NCBI RefSeq assembly: GCF_037975245.1
Contig: NC_092574.1
Location: 6,066,713 to 6,130,712, forward strand
DNA length: 64,000 nt
Direction: 5' to 3'
Source of the DNA: Apostichopus japonicus
Taxonomy: Eukaryota > Echinodermata > Holothuroidea > Aspidochirotida > Stichopodidae
Numbering within the stretch: the first letter of the stretch is position 1; every line of letters begins with the position of its first letter. A program made the position numbers and the translations under genes. This document shows positions 1 to 15,200 of the stretch, in pieces. The notes beneath the pieces were generated by a model. That model saw nothing but the letters and a program-made list of their open reading frames with translations. It was not told the origin of the DNA and did no database searches.

Positions 1-105
1 ATGGGAAATTAAAACAGGAGGAGGAAGCTAATTGGAATAGTAAATTGATGCAGTAATTTCGCAGACAATTTTTTGCATTTGTCTGTTCTTCCTTCTGTTC
101 CACAG

Positions 106-205
106 TGAAGCGTCCCGTAGATAAAGTCAGCGAAGGGGTGAGGATTAGCGGCCCTGCTGCGAAGTACGGTGCTCCTATGATGCGGAAAAAACCGCCCATT
201 GTAAG
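106..205 (+). CDS. NEK1: NEK1 exon 1 of window
   Basis: Acceptor CCACAG at 101-105. Encodes [11 protein letters not shown]... and [17 protein letters not shown], matching the PAAKYG block downstream of the NEK1 kinase domain. Two donors are possible: 200 (ATT|GTAAGG) and 205 (AAG|GTAAAA). Only 205 keeps the frame into the next exon, so I chose it. Confidence 0.85.
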
Positions 206-3200
206 GTAAAATTGACCAAAAAATTAAAATGTAAATGAATAGATTAGTTTGCAGCAGAGGGATTTCAAGAATTTTTTGTAATGAGTCTTAGCATGGTTTA
301 AAGATAGCGATGATGGCAGTTATGTCCTTCATCCATCCGCATCTAGAAATGAAAGTGATAAAATGTCCAGGAAAATATACAAAGCACTGAGTTATTTATT
401 AGTGTGAAGCAGTTCTTCTGTTACCTTTTCCTCTGAATCTGTCCCCACCCCCTTGGGAAAAGGATAAATGCAAAATCTAAATTAGTAAGTTGTAAGAAAA
501 ATTATGTATCAAATATTGTCCATGCCAGAGTGACCATAGAATGACAAATTCTGTGTTTAAGCAGCTGAGCCCTCCATTCTTGATCCATGATTCTGATAAA
601 TAAGTATTTCTCAAATGGTAGAGAGTGGTTTTTCTCTAATGCTTAGTACAAGTTTCAGTGGATTGTGTCTTCTAGCACCCCAACACAAAACATGACTTGT
701 GGATCAGATCGGTTTAGAAATTGTTCAGTTTGTATTTATTTATTTTTACAATTTTACAAAATTTCTATAGTGCCTTATCCAATCAGAAATTGCTCTAAGG
801 CGCTTTACAGTAAAATACATACAAACATGATATACAAATATATAAATCGATAATGTAATGTATAAAAAGGGTAGAAAATTTGTTATATACAATCTGACAA
901 TAAATTGTATAAAAACTGCAAATGGAAAATCGAAAATGATACAAACAAATTCTTTAAATTTAAAATATATATAAATGTGAAATTTTTTAAATTGTAATAG
1001 CGCTATAAATGCAAAATGGAAAATGCATTGTAATAATGTGACAATATAAATAGTATAGAAAGCATGGTTAATGGAATGCAGATCTAAATAGAAAGGTTTT
1101 GACTAGTTTTTTAAATTCATCTATATTTTTGGCACACTTAGCTTCCTTCGTTAAACTGTTCCATAATGTCGCAGATGAGTAATCGAAGTATTGGCAAAGC
1201 AGAAGTTGATAATCATGCTTTTATTTTTCTTCTCAAGGAAATCTTCTGCCGAAAGAGAAAGACGCTCTTCGCAGGTATGTGGACGTTATGTTTACTAGAA
1301 AAAAATGAATCTTTTTTGAAATTGTGTTAACAATAAGTACTGTATTGACATAAGACACTTATGCACGGTGTGTCACTTGGATTCCTAATGTGTGAATTAC
1401 TCTCATAACAATAAGTCTAACTTGAAGAATCTGAGAGCACCATTTAGCTGTAAGGAAAATGTATATTTTTGTCATCCAGCTTAAATAATTAAGCTATGAG
1501 GTACCCCAAGTTATCCAAAGAGTAAACGTTTCACAAGTCCAGTAAATTTAACGTTTTTTATTTTCCTGGAAATATTTTGCAGCCTGACTTGGAGCAAAAG
1601 AAGAAAGAATTATTGGCCAAAGAGAAGGAACGCCGGAATAAGGTAGGATTCATAGAAGCATGTAAGATATTCCCCATGGTAATCAGAATCACCCAGACGT
1701 AAAATACTCAACTTATTAATGAAACTAAGAGAATAATTGCTTGTAACGATCGACAGATAGATTGTTTATTTGTGGTAGGTGGAATCTTCCTTCCACATCA
1801 AATGTCTTTTTTGACAAGAACATCTGTAGTAAAGCACATACAGCTTTTCATGTACATCTGTAGTATGGCACATACAGCTTGTCAAGTACATCTGTAGTAT
1901 GGCACATACAGCTTGTCAAGTACATCTGTAGTATGGCACATACAGCTTGTCAAGTACATCTGTAGTATGGCACATACAGCTTGTCAAGTACATCTGTAGT
2001 ATGGCACATACAGCTTGTCAAGTACATCTGTAGTATGGCACATACAGCTTGTCAAGTACATCTGTAGTATGGCACATACAGCTTGTCAAGTACATCTGTA
2101 GTATGGCACATACAGCTTGTCAAGTACATCTGTAGTATGGCACATACAGCTTGTCAAGTACATCTGTAGTATGGCACATACAGCTTGTCAAGTACATCTG
2201 TAGTATGGCACATACAGCTTGTCAAGTACATCTGTAGTATGGCACATACAGCTTGTCAAGTACATCTGTAGTATGGCACATACAGCTTGTCAAGTACATC
2301 TGTAGTATGGCACATACAGCTTGTCAAGTACATCAGAAGTATGGCACAGAGATGAAGCTTCCAAGCAGACTGTGCAAGCACATGTACATGCCATAGCCTG
2401 GAACAGTATAAGATATCAGTATTAATATCGAATGATAATTCAACAGTAACCTGCAACAGTAATAATTAAAGTTAACGGGCTGTTGTAATCAACTGTCTTT
2501 TATCTGTCAGCAAATACATCAGTTGAGTTTCAGCCAGCAGGAAATTTAATTTAATGGTTAGCTAGAACAATTTAACGTTGACGATGAAAGGTAATTTGTG
2601 TGATCTGTTTTACCTCACATTGTGCCACCCTCTTCAGTATGTAAGGTGATGATAATGCTCTACAAAACTCCAGGTACCGACGGGAGTTAACAGTATATTT
2701 ATCCTCCTCAGAATGTTTGGGTACCTGCTGTTCATCATGAGGTATTTACTAAGTGACTATCGTTACTGTCTGTGGTGCTGGTCTGAATCGCTTAATGTAA
2801 AACTTCTGCAAACTTCATGCAGGGCTGCCTTGTTGTTATGTGGTGCTCTTTTTGTATAAATTCTTTGCAATCCAGTCAGAACTTTCACCTTTTGCACAAG
2901 CAGCTGGTGGGCAAGTCAACCACCTTCCGTCTCACCTCCCCCCCACCCCGCCCATCCATCCCCCTCCTATGACATACATATTGGTGAGGTCCGGTAGTTT
3001 CCATTCTTTCCTTTTAACCTGTCTGTGCTGTGGTGTTGTGTTTGCATGATGAATGCACAGACCACTGACTGATCCAAATTGGTTATTGGGGGGGGTGGGT
3101 AGGTAGGTCTGGTAGTTTCCATTTTTACCTTTTAACATGTCTGTGATGTGGTGTAGTGCTTGCATGATGAATGCACAGACCACTGACTAGTTATGGGGGG

Positions 3201-6200
3201 GGGGGTATAGATGGAAAGATAGAGGAACTTCCTTTTCTTTGTCTTTGTTCCTCAGTGTTCCTTGTTTTGGGGTTCTGTCTGTAATCAGTAATTTGATTTG
3301 AAATCTGTAGCTTGTGAACTCTACATTTGTTAAAAGCTTCAACTTCTTCACTGGTTTTCTTTTCCATCTGTGCTTTTCATATGCTTCCACTTTCAGCAAC
3401 ATTTTGTATCTGAAAATCAGATATATTTCTACACAGGACTACAAATATCATGAAACAAGATTTCTTGCTTTGGTAACCTAGAATTCCTACACAAATTAGG
3501 CTGTCTGCTACACATAAATGCACAAAATTGTAAAGCAACTTTTGTTCATAGTACATCATGATAAAAAAAAGATATTTTGGCAAAAACTGAAATACCAATA
3601 TGTAGAATATCAGCAGTAGATTGTTTCCTATTTACTTCAGGAAACTTGATAACAATTTGTACTCTCTGAATAAAATACTTGCTGTTAGTAAATAAAAATG
3701 ACAAAACAGCTTTTGCATCTCCATTGTGCAGTAAAAGTGTCAGTCTCTGTGGTTGCCATACCGATACAACTATAAGCTTTGCAGTTTAAACATGCAATTG
3801 ATATTTGATGCAGGTGTTGCTCATTAAAGCTTGTATTTTGTTGCAAATGCTTGATGTAATTAATTTCTAGCCAAAAGAAAAAAAATTGTTATGCAAAGAC
3901 ATGACCTGAGGTTACACTTTTATCCTAAATGTGTTATGCTGGTATATCAACTCAAAATGCATTTTAGACTCTGGGGGAGCTTTCATTTGTATTTCTGTGT
4001 ACGATTGCTCATCGCAAGTCACAGATGGATTCAGCTGCAAGTATGAACCAGGTCACACCGGCTTTCACTTGAAAGGAAAGTGATCTTTATTAATGCTTTC
4101 TTCTTGCAGGGTAGAGATGCAAGAAGGTTAGAGTTCAAGAAGGTTAGAGTTCAAAAGAGTGACACTTTGACCTTTTTTTTTTATTATTTGCTTTACAACA
4201 GGGATGTATTGTGGGCAATGTATTTAAATGAAAAGCTGTCTTCAGAATATTAAATATTTAACTTTAACTTTTATAGCAAATATTTTAAACATAAGAATTG
4301 GTTTGCGTTTCGTCTCTGCTAGGTTGTACTCATAGTCAGAAACCGTCGAGATTTCATCTTCAAATTTTTTTTTTCTCTTTGACAGGAGATGCACTTCAAG
4401 GCCCAGAAACAGAAGTTAGTGGACAGACAAAAGGTAGCGTTCTCGTCTGATCATTCTGTTTACAGTCTCATTCTTGGAAACAGATTCTTAAAATACTGTC
4501 TTATTTGTTTCAACGTGGATGTTATTGCCCATGCAGGTCAAATTTTTAAATTGTGTTTGTGTGAGTATTTGATGCAACAAACACTCACAGTGAGGAGAGG
4601 GATTTTCAACTTGGCCTTGTTTTAATCAACGAACTGGGTAAATTGGTCTTGTATTAATCACCCAACCGAGTAGATTGGTCTTGTATTAATCACCCAACCG
4701 GGTAGATTGGTCTTGTATTAATCACCCAACCGGGTAGATTGGTCTTGTGTTAATCACCCAACCAGGTAGACTGGTCTTGTATTAATCACCCAACCGGGTA
4801 GAATGGTCTTGTATTAATCACACAACCGGGTAGATTGGTCTTGTATTAATCACCCAACCGGGTAGATTGGTCGTGTATTAATTACCCAACCGGTATAATG
4901 GTCTTGTATTAATTACCCAACCGGGTAGATTGGTCTTGTATTTATCACCCAACCGGGTAGATTGGTCTTGTATTAATCACACAACCGGGTAGATTGGTCT
5001 TGTATTAATTACTCAACCAGGTAGATTGGTCTTGTATTTATCACCCAACCGGGTAGATTGGTCTTGTATTAATCACCCAACCGGGTAGATTGGTCTTGTA
5101 TTAATTACTCAACCAGGTAGATTGGTCTTGTATTTATCACCCAACCGGGTAGATTGGTCTTGTATTAATCACCCAACTGGGTAGATTGGTCTTGTATGAA
5201 TCATCCAACCGGGTAGAATAGTCTTGTTTTAATCACCCAACCAGGTAGATTGGTTTTGTATTAATCACCCAACCGGGTAGATTGGTCTTGTATAAATCAC
5301 CCTACTGGGTAAGATCTGATAACAACTTTTACACCTAATTCTGCTGGAGCAACATAGTCCTATCCTTCTCTTTCCCAACAGGGTTTCGCCATATTTTGTT
5401 ACATCGATCACTGTGAACCCTGCATGCATGCAGAAGATCTGTATAATCAAAATTTAGTGAAACTTTTGAGAGCTTGCATTTTCTTACTTTCCTCAGATGT
5501 TACAGATTCGGAAGGCTAGGGAGGCGGGTTGGAAACACACCTTAAGCAGTAATAGCAGTAATGGTAGCCTCGGTGGTTCCGGTGGAGGTATGGGAGGGGG
5601 GCTTCACCAGGTATGCACCACTCCATCATTTATGTCCTTCAAACCCATAATGTCATTATAAAAGTAACATTAAATGTTCAATTGTGGTATCAGCGAAGTT
5701 GTTGGATTGGACTGTGATGTTCATATTGAACATTGTTCCATTAAATATCTGGATTGTTTATTCTTTTTTTAATTGTTTTTAAAATTTTTTATATTTTATG
5801 GTCATTTTGTATTCATTGAATCCCCATCAACCTTAACTGAAAGATCATCGTAGCCATTTATTCTAAAATAATTTACGTTATGGATTTACTCGAGTTCCAT
5901 TCCAATCGACATTAACTTTTCAGTTTACAAGGTCAGAGACGACACAGAGACTCACATGACTAGAGATACTTAAACATACTTCATTTTTGGCATTTCTGTT
6001 AATTCTGGAAGTCACTCTCTCGACAGTGAAGCTTAAACACACTGATTGAAAAAGCATGTGATAGTAAGCCCAACCAGGTGACCCCTTTCTCCTACGTGAG
6101 ACAGATATACCACATGTAGTCTCTGAGGTCAGAGAAATTTTCCATGACCTCAGAAGGAAGTGGTAGAAAAATTGCTATCGTTTCTTTTCTAGAGCATGAT

Positions 6201-9200
6201 TGTTTGATGATTTGAATAAATTTACATACGTGGTAATGAGTTTTCATTTATGTCTTCCTGTGATAATCATGAAGGGATTGTATTCATAAATTACTATACT
6301 TTTTCTTTAATTTTCTTTTACAGCCACCAGCAAGACCTCTCCCTCAACCAAATTTGCAGGTAATTTTGAGATCCTTGTAAAATGTTCGATGAGTCATGCA
6401 TGGCTTCTAGTCGTAATGAAGTTTATTCTGGCTGGCAAGAATCTTGTAAAATTTTATACAGTTGTGTAATCCTGCCAAGGTTTTTAATGGTCAGGATTTA
6501 TGGTCCCATCACAGGGAGATGAGAAACTGCCAAAGCAAGTTATTCAAACACAATTCTTTTCTGTACTCTACAGGGACCTTCATTAGTTTTAGCTTTGTCC
6601 AGGCTTAGCTGTGAGTTGGGAAGGGAGGGGGGTGGGGGGGGTAGTGGGAGGGAAAACAGTGAGAATATGATGTTTTCAGAAATTAAAGATATGTGGAATA
6701 GATATATATCCATTTTAATTCATGCATGGCATCTATTCGTAATGAATTTTATTCCGGCCGGCAAGAATCTTTTAAAATTTTATACAGTTGTGTAATCCTG
6801 ACGGGGGGTTTTTAATGGTCAGGGTTAATGGTCCTCTCACGGAAATGTGTAACTGACAATCCGAAGAGCAAGTGTTCACTCACAATATTTTTCTGTACTC
6901 TACAAGGACCTTCATTAGTTTTAGCTTTGTCCAGGCTTAGCTTTGAGTTGGGATGGGGAGGGGGGGGGGGGGTTAGTGGGAGGGAAAACAGTGAGAATAT
7001 GATATTTTCAGAAGTTAAAGATATGTGGAATAGATATATATTCATTTTAATTTGAATGTTACTGTTCATGTTTTTCTTTGTTTTTTTTTATGAGCAGCCT
7101 TTGCCTCGTGCAGGGAATGAGGGCAACTATGACCATTACCACCAGTATTTGGACAATCTGCAGGCTAAACAAAACGTCGAAGGTGGTATCGGGAATGTCG
7201 CCCTTTTCAGGGAGGATCGTGATGCCATGAAGCGTCAGATACTGGAGAGGCCCGCCTCTGCTAGCGCAGCCGAGGCAGCTAGGAGGGCAGAGGTGGACAG
7301 GTGAGAAATCATCCCTAACATACTTGATTCTAAATTTCTTTCAAGTGTGAGCAGACAGAGTCGTAATCAAAATAATAACAGATAATGTTGCAATCAAGAC
7401 TGGTGTAGGAAATCCAATAAAAGGTTGCAAAAAATAAAGTATTAAGCTTCAAACTCTTTGTCCACTATGAAATTCCCGTGAGCCAATTTATGTTTGTGGA
7501 AATATCACGTCTTTGAGGAGTTGAAGGACGCCTCAGGATAAAAACGTTCACATTTTACGTGTTTGAGTTAAAAAAATTCACTTTCAGCAAAATGGTGTGG
7601 ATAATTGAGTGTTATGATTGTACTCTTTATAGCCAAGCCAAGCCGTAAATAACAAATGAATGTGTAGCAAGTGGTATGACATATATATATAGTAGATTAA
7701 TAAAGATCAACACACCAGAAACATACAGACTGTAACTCGGTGGTAATTCTGTGTAAGTTGTCAGATTCAAAGCACCAGGGGTGCACTCTGTACGATCATT
7801 ACACTTGGGTAATACGCCCCTCACTAGCAGTAACACAAAGCCAGTTTAAATGCATTCACACAACAGTAGAATCACTGTGGTCGATTGGTACAGACTGGTC
7901 TGTGACACCAGATCTGGGGTTCGATTCCTACCTTCGCCTCATGAGTCCCAAAAGGATGAAACCGGTCGTGGAGCGGAATTTTTTATCGGTGTGTTTATCT
8001 TTAGTTAGTTATATATATATATGTATCTATATATGAATGCAAGAAATGTTGTTGCGTGTAGATTTATGATCGTTTGGGTCAATTTTTTTTCTCACATAAT
8101 CAGAAATATTGCAGTTAATGCTGCAGACAGAGCAGCGGTGGTATCTGAATTCTTGTTAAGGAAGAGACAAGCAGAGGCCTACAAGATCAGAGCAGGCTTC
8201 CAGATGGGTTGGAACCCGGTAAGTAAAGAAAAATCAAGCAAACTAAACTTCAATTACAGATAAATTAACTAAAACCAAGTTTAAGTACAAATCAGAGTCA
8301 GTCCTATTCTATTGCATTGCTAAGAGAAAAGTCTGTGTGAAAGCTTACCAATGCATCTGTGATGCCGTATCTCTGGGACATTTAGCCGACTCATTGCCGT
8401 TACCGTGTGTTATACAGCTCAAAGACTTGACATAATGACTACTGTATCTGTGAACTCACAGAGGTTAAAATGACTATACAGATGATAGATGTTTGAATCT
8501 GATCATGCAATGCCACTTCATGTCATAAACGAATCTAGTAATATTTCAGCCTCACGATTGCCCCCATTATCTAATGGTTTATAATATGATTACCCCCTTC
8601 ATAACCTTCTCCATTTCACTTTAGCTTCAGGATGTTCCCCCTGACAGACCCCAGCCTCAGTATCAAGAGGTTAGGAATGTTGGAGGAAATCAAGATTATC
8701 TGGAGAAACTGAAAGCAATCAGAATGCAAAACTTCAAAGAGAGACAGTTACTACAGCAGAGGCATGAGGAGGCGGAGGGTAAATGTGTCAAGGTATGGTT
8801 GAACAGGATTGCTAGCTTCAGCTCAGACTTAGAGTAACCACAAGAACCTTTAGTGCTGTTACCATCTTGAAGCTAGCTACAGTCTCTGTTAGTACCTTGT
8901 AATCCTTCCTATTGAAGCTTTGTTCACAGTCAGCTTATTTATTTTATATGTATTATTTAATATGGAGATGACCTCATAATAACAGAGATATTCATTGGGA
9001 ACCTACTTCTTTACCTGTACATAAATTATGCTCTCTGATTTTTTTTTATGTTTGGTTTAAAGAGAGATTGAAGTAAACTCTAACAAAGGCTGTTTATATT
9101 CGAAAGCAAGAAAACAAACCAAGGGAGAAAAATGTGTAAAAGTTGAATGGTCCCAGCAGGATATTCTCCCAAAGCAAACTTATTACAGACATACAAGAAG

Positions 9201-12200
9201 CAGATATGTTACACAAACAGATGGATGGACAAGTACATACCAGTGTACTCTTAGAAAGTTGTCATTGATACCATTAGTTTTTGGTAAAATTTCTCTTAGA
9301 TTGTCCAAGGTGCAATACCAAAGGGATATAACAGAGGCCGAAGTTGATCGCTTAATAAAACATGCTGGAATTTTCTCAATCTGCACATCAATACTACATC
9401 TTCATAGCATTTCGTATGATGAAGATATGATTTCCTTTTTTTTTCAAATTTGGTGGCATTTTGTGAATGCACCTGGCAACAGCAGAGTGAATCATGTCAT
9501 CGTAGCAAATGCAGCTGAAAGTTTTATTTTACTCTTTATAATAACTAACAGAGGAAGATTTTAAAAATTTCTACCAAAAAGGTTGCATTTTGATGAAATT
9601 AAAAATGCAGAGAACCTTGACAGCAATTCAAAACATTAACAAGTGTTTAAAATTCAGGTTTCAAGGACTGTTATGATCCTTATTCAGCATTTCCTGGGAT
9701 CAATGCAATTAAATGAAGCAGAAAGGTAACATTTAAGATTTTCGTAACAGCAGTGGTTCCTTTTAATCGTATGAAAGTATTTATTTTTCTCTTTTTCCAC
9801 AGTATGTAATTGACGAACAGAAAGTAGACGCTGATTCCCGGAGGAAAAAAATAGAAGCGTTGAAGGTATGATGATGAGGTGTTTTTTTTGGGTTTTTTTA
9901 AGGAAAAGAATTTCCTGAAAGTTCTATTGTTAGAACATGACAGTTCATGAAACTTTGTTTAATATGTACAGTGTTGGATAGAGGGTTTTGCCATTTCTCC
10001 CAAAAGGATCTTAATTGTGTAACAGATAGGGGGTAATGAGACTTGTATTTAAATAAGCATTTAGTAGCCTTCTTGGATATGTTTATTTTTATTTCACTTT
10101 TAGTCAATTATGTAAAGGTATAGATAAGATTTCTTAGAAGTCTCTTAGAACTTAAAATGAATCAATTTGTCAATTTTAATTTTTAAATTTTTTCCCCCCT
10201 TTTTTAACAGGCTCAAGCAGATGAAAGAGCAGCCAAACTTAAAGAACAGCTGGAGAGGCAGAGGAGAGAAATGTATGAACGAGAGCAAAAACAGTGGCAG
10301 GAACATGTAAATATATTCATGAATATTCATATATCGCACACTAGTCTGAAAGAAGGTAGAACAGTTACTATGGCAACAAGGAAATAGCATGTGTGGTCCA
10401 TACAGTGTTTTGCTCTAAGAGGAGTGTTTGCTGGCATGTTTGGTGGCAGAAGTGTGTCGATAACACTGGATAACACATTTTGTACTTTTCATTCGACTGC
10501 CAAGTATTGCTGACGAAGGTCCCAGGGGGACCAAAAATTCCAATATATTTTCTAAAACTTTACTCCTTATTTGTCAATTATGAGTCATATCTTATTTCTC
10601 TGGTTTTCTCTAATAATATTTTCTTTTGGAGTAAACGTGGATTTTCATTAGATTATATATATATATATTACATCTACCCTAAACTTGGTAGCAGGTATAT
10701 AGCTCCACTGTTTTTCTTTAGCTACTTTGAAGGTGCGGTAGCAGAGACAGTTGTAGGCTATGTTAATATCAGTATGTAGTTACAGTACTCAGGAGAAGAG
10801 TATAGATGTAAGAGCAGCAGGCATGTGCGGGATTTAAAAAAGGAATAATTCACGATCAACAACGAAAGCAGTTACTGTGTAATGCTGAACAGCGACATGT
10901 TGTCGAATAAATACAACTTACATCTCTGACTCACTTTGGGGAGAGTTACAATTTGTAAGATCGTCTTAAAAATGAGGGAAAATTTTGGCTTTGGTGATGA
11001 AAATACCCTTTTTTTATTGGGCTTTTTGTCAAACCAAGACATGTACCAAATGCTTGCATTAATCGGTTCACAATGCTGCTGTCTTCCATCCACATATTCA
11101 CTGCAATGTAAACCAAAATGAAATATCTTGAATAACGTTTTCATCTTAGTTTGAATTTTGAAAATACCCTGGCACTTCTAAGTCGTAAAGTTGGTCATTA
11201 ATTTTGAAAATACCGTAGCACATCTAAATCGAAAAGTTGGTCATTTATTTTGCAGCTTGCGAGAAAGAAGAACCAGGAGAAAGTTGAAAAACAGAAAAAG
11301 TAAGTAAAAGAAGGAAATGTAATATTCTGCTTAAATTTAAAGAATTAAAATATTGATTAACCTTTCCCATCCCTCATCTGTAAGGGTGAGATTTTGCTGT
11401 TGCCACATTTATCTGAACTGCAGAAATCAAGAACAATTATCAAAGGTTATCATCTTGACCTAACAGCTTATTACTTATTAATGAGTTGGGTTTTTTTTTT
11501 TCAAGGAACTCTCAAAAGTGAGGTTTTATCCAGAAGAGGTGATGTCCAGATGCTGCATAAAGGGAAAAAACAATAAAAGAGAATAAAGGTTCAAATTAAA
11601 ATAGAAATGAGATACATGGGAGATGTTATAGTCCTTGACAGGGTTTCTCAGTAGGTGTTCTGGCTCTTGAAAGATCTCAATCTGGCCGGCAAATACAATT
11701 GGCCCTCAATTGTGGAATTTTCATTTCATTTCATTTCTTTATTCCAGTATAAATTTACAGAGATATTTATAAATAGGATAAAAATATAACAATATACAAA
11801 ACATCAAAATACAGGTTAAGACATATAAAAGTTTATGAGACTAAGTTAATATTAAAAACATAAAAAGCGTTACAAAAGTTATCAAAATTATCAAGAAGCT
11901 ACAACAAAGGATCTAAGAAGCTGTCTTTACCAGTTTACAAAAAGGGGCTGCTCTATAAATAAAACGATTTCTTAAAGAGTAAAAATTCTAAAACATTATC
12001 AAAAAGCTACAATAAAGGAATAATTGTGCATACTTTAGGCTTGAGAATCCTGTCGGCCTAACTTGCACATTGCTTATTCTAGGTATTGTGAAATGTTTGA
12101 TTTTATCCGACCCCCTTGCTTTAACCAATGTTTCTCTCTGGCCCTTGTAGAAGATTATTTGAGAAATCCTGATCCATGATTGAATTATGATACAATTTAT

Positions 12201-15200
12201 CATAATCTTTCACAAAATTTGTATTTTTTCCTCCCTTCTCATCTTAAATGTATGCTGCTTCTTAATATATATTTCTTCCTCTTCTTCTTCTGCTTTGCCT
12301 TGCAGCATGGCCGGTGAGATAAGACCAGCTGTTGGACCGTCCACACCCGGTAAGATGTAAACTGTTAGTCCATAGTTAATTTAAACAATATTCATGCTGT
12401 TTTTCTTCTTCATATTAACTTCAAACATAGTCTACCTCTAACCCAGGGTTGTCCAACCTACGGCCCGCGGGCCACAGTCCGGCCCGCTGCAGGGTTGCGT
12501 CCGGCCTGCCAGAGATGCTCTACGGTTCGAAATTTTAGTGAGCAGATTTATTGATAACAATTTGAAGCTATATAGTCAATCATTCGAACCTTCTGGGTCC
12601 AAAAATTTGCATACAGGTCAGTTTGTGTGACACTCTCTCAGTGGAGGGGGGGGCGGCTGGACTTTATTCATCTGTTTTATCAGGAAGGAAAATAAATCAG
12701 TGCGCTCCACGTGCAGTGCTCACTTTTTGTTGCCTTGGGCTTCGGGCAAAAAATGGAGCGTAGGGTTCATGCGGCCCCCTCCTTCATCATAATCATTCCA
12801 TGTGGCCCTCCTCTGCAAAAGGTTGGACAACCCTGCTATTATCATATCTACTTGGAAGTTGGATATGTCACTACAGCTAATCACTTCTATGTTGAATGTT
12901 CTTTACAATGTCTTGGTAGTATTTTTCTCTCACAACAAAGAAAAAAAATGATATGTAGGGATGGTCGGGCGGTAATGAGCTTAAGTCGCTTGGCTGGTAA
13001 TAACGATATTTAAGTGACAAAATAACCATTTTATTTGTCTTGGTGAATCTTCATATGGGATAGCATCTTAAAAAATGTCAGAGAAGAACAGTACATGTTG
13101 GATGATAGCCATTCTGTGGAATCTATTTACTATTTTATCAAAAAGGATTTGCTTTATTCGCTATAGTTGATATAAGAATTTATCCCCCTGGAGGCTGAAT
13201 ATACAGTTTTTCATTTCTTCATTTGTAGGTGTGTCTATGACCGGTGTACTCCAAGATGTTGGGGTCAACATAAAGGTAAGGGTGTTACATGTCATTCAAC
13301 ATAGAAAAAAAAAATATATATACTCTAACATAAAAAGTAGAGGTGAGCTTCTGTGGAGTAACCAACTTTAAGCATCAGTCATTCACTTGCTTTTTCAATA
13401 AGAGCAAAATGTACGAAGGCATTTGATAAATGTAATAAAAAACAGTTCGTTTCATTTCATTTATTTGTTTCTCTTCAGTGTACAAAACTTTAAATAGTGA
13501 CAAAAGTAATACTAATTAACAAGTCGGACAAGTGTTGTCTTCCTGCTATAGCAGCAACGAACTACCATTTTGAGTTTTGTCAGTTTGTATCATGTGATCA
13601 CATGTAACATACTTCAGGTTAGAGAATAAATAAAATAAAAGGAGGGGGGGGGAATTCGGAATAAGGAGGTATTAAAAACAGCGATTGGAGGATGCCACTG
13701 TCTTGTAACAGAGTGATTTCTAACAGGCTTCTTATATTCTTCCAATGATGATGGAGAAAATGTTAGAAGTGAATTCAGTAAAGTGGTTACATTATAATCA
13801 GTGGAGTATACCTCACTATAGGAGGGAGTGTGCATGATGTTACTGTGTATTGGACCAGCAGGGAATATCTGGCATCATAGAATAGGTGATTTCACTTCAG
13901 TTTTGCTTGGCGAAAAATTACAAAAAAAGGGAGACGTGTTCTAAGAAATTAACCAAATACAGAACCCAAATCATATCTCCGATTTGTTGGTCTGTTTCTA
14001 AGTTTTCTGTCGATCATTTCATTTGTAGACTGCAGCACCTCAAAAACCTGAGCCAGTTGAACCTCCTTCATCCCATGAGCAGGTCAGTCGCTAGGTTTTG
14101 GTGAAATCTTATCTATGCACTTACGTAGCAGTTTTGTCCATTTGGCTTTACAATACACCATAATTCATACAGTTAATGAAGATGGGAGTGTGAGAATGCA
14201 AGCGTTGGGGGGGGGGGAGGGGATGGTGAGGCCAGAAGTCCTTTCTATATATGACCCTCATGTCTTATCCAAGGAGATTACAACGTAACCTTTGAAATAC
14301 ACCAACTTCTGATCTTTTTTATTTTTATTTATTTATTTATTTATTTATATTTATATTTATTTATATTTATTTATGTTATTTTTAAATTTATTTTTATTTG
14401 TTTATTTATTTATTTATATTTATTTTTTATTAATTTTTTATTAATTTTTTAATTTTTTAAAATATTTTTTAACAGCCTGAAAGCCAGCTGGCCGCAGAGA
14501 GGAAGAAATGGGGAGGGGGAGATGGGAAGAACTTGAACCTTGCCAGACTACCTCTGCAGGAAACAGCATCCAACATGGAAGGTACAGTTACGAGTCAGTT
14601 CTGTTTGTTTTACATTCAAAGAGTAAGAGAAATCTGTTAACAAAATTCCCTGTGGTTTAGAGTAGGTAATAAGAACTAGAGGGCCTGATGTTTGTGTCCT
14701 AGCAGGACTCAGTTTCCTCTGAATAAGATCAAAGTCTGGCATTTTTAAATCTTTATGATTTTACAATTAAATAACATTCACATATACAGTTAAAAAAAAG
14801 TTTGTTTTTTTGTTGTAAAATATGAGTAGACATATATGCTCTCCATTCTCTTGCTTTGTGCATTTTTCAAAAAATTTGTCGGATTCTCGTCTCCTTTCAG
14901 TTACAAGTGCAGCCGATGTCGTGACCAAGTATGAAAAGCAAGCAACGGTATCTACAAATAAGACCAAAGCTCAGCCCTCACCACAGATCGCTTCCGAGGA
15001 AAAGGGCGATCCACCAAGCCAAGCTCCGAGGAAGAAGTGGGGTGCACCTGTCGTGGGTCAGCCCGTCAAGGAATCGGTGGAGGATCAGGCGATCAGGAAA
15101 AAGTGGGCTTCACCGGGAAGTACCGTTTTAGGGGTGCTGCAAAATGCAGAGATTCAAGCCACCACAATGACCATAAGCAGTGGAGAAGGGGGTAAGTAGG

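Noticed and set aside
2256-2456. Minus-strand ORF through the 34-bp repeat
   Set aside because: It is a by-product of the minisatellite, which happens to lack stops in one frame.
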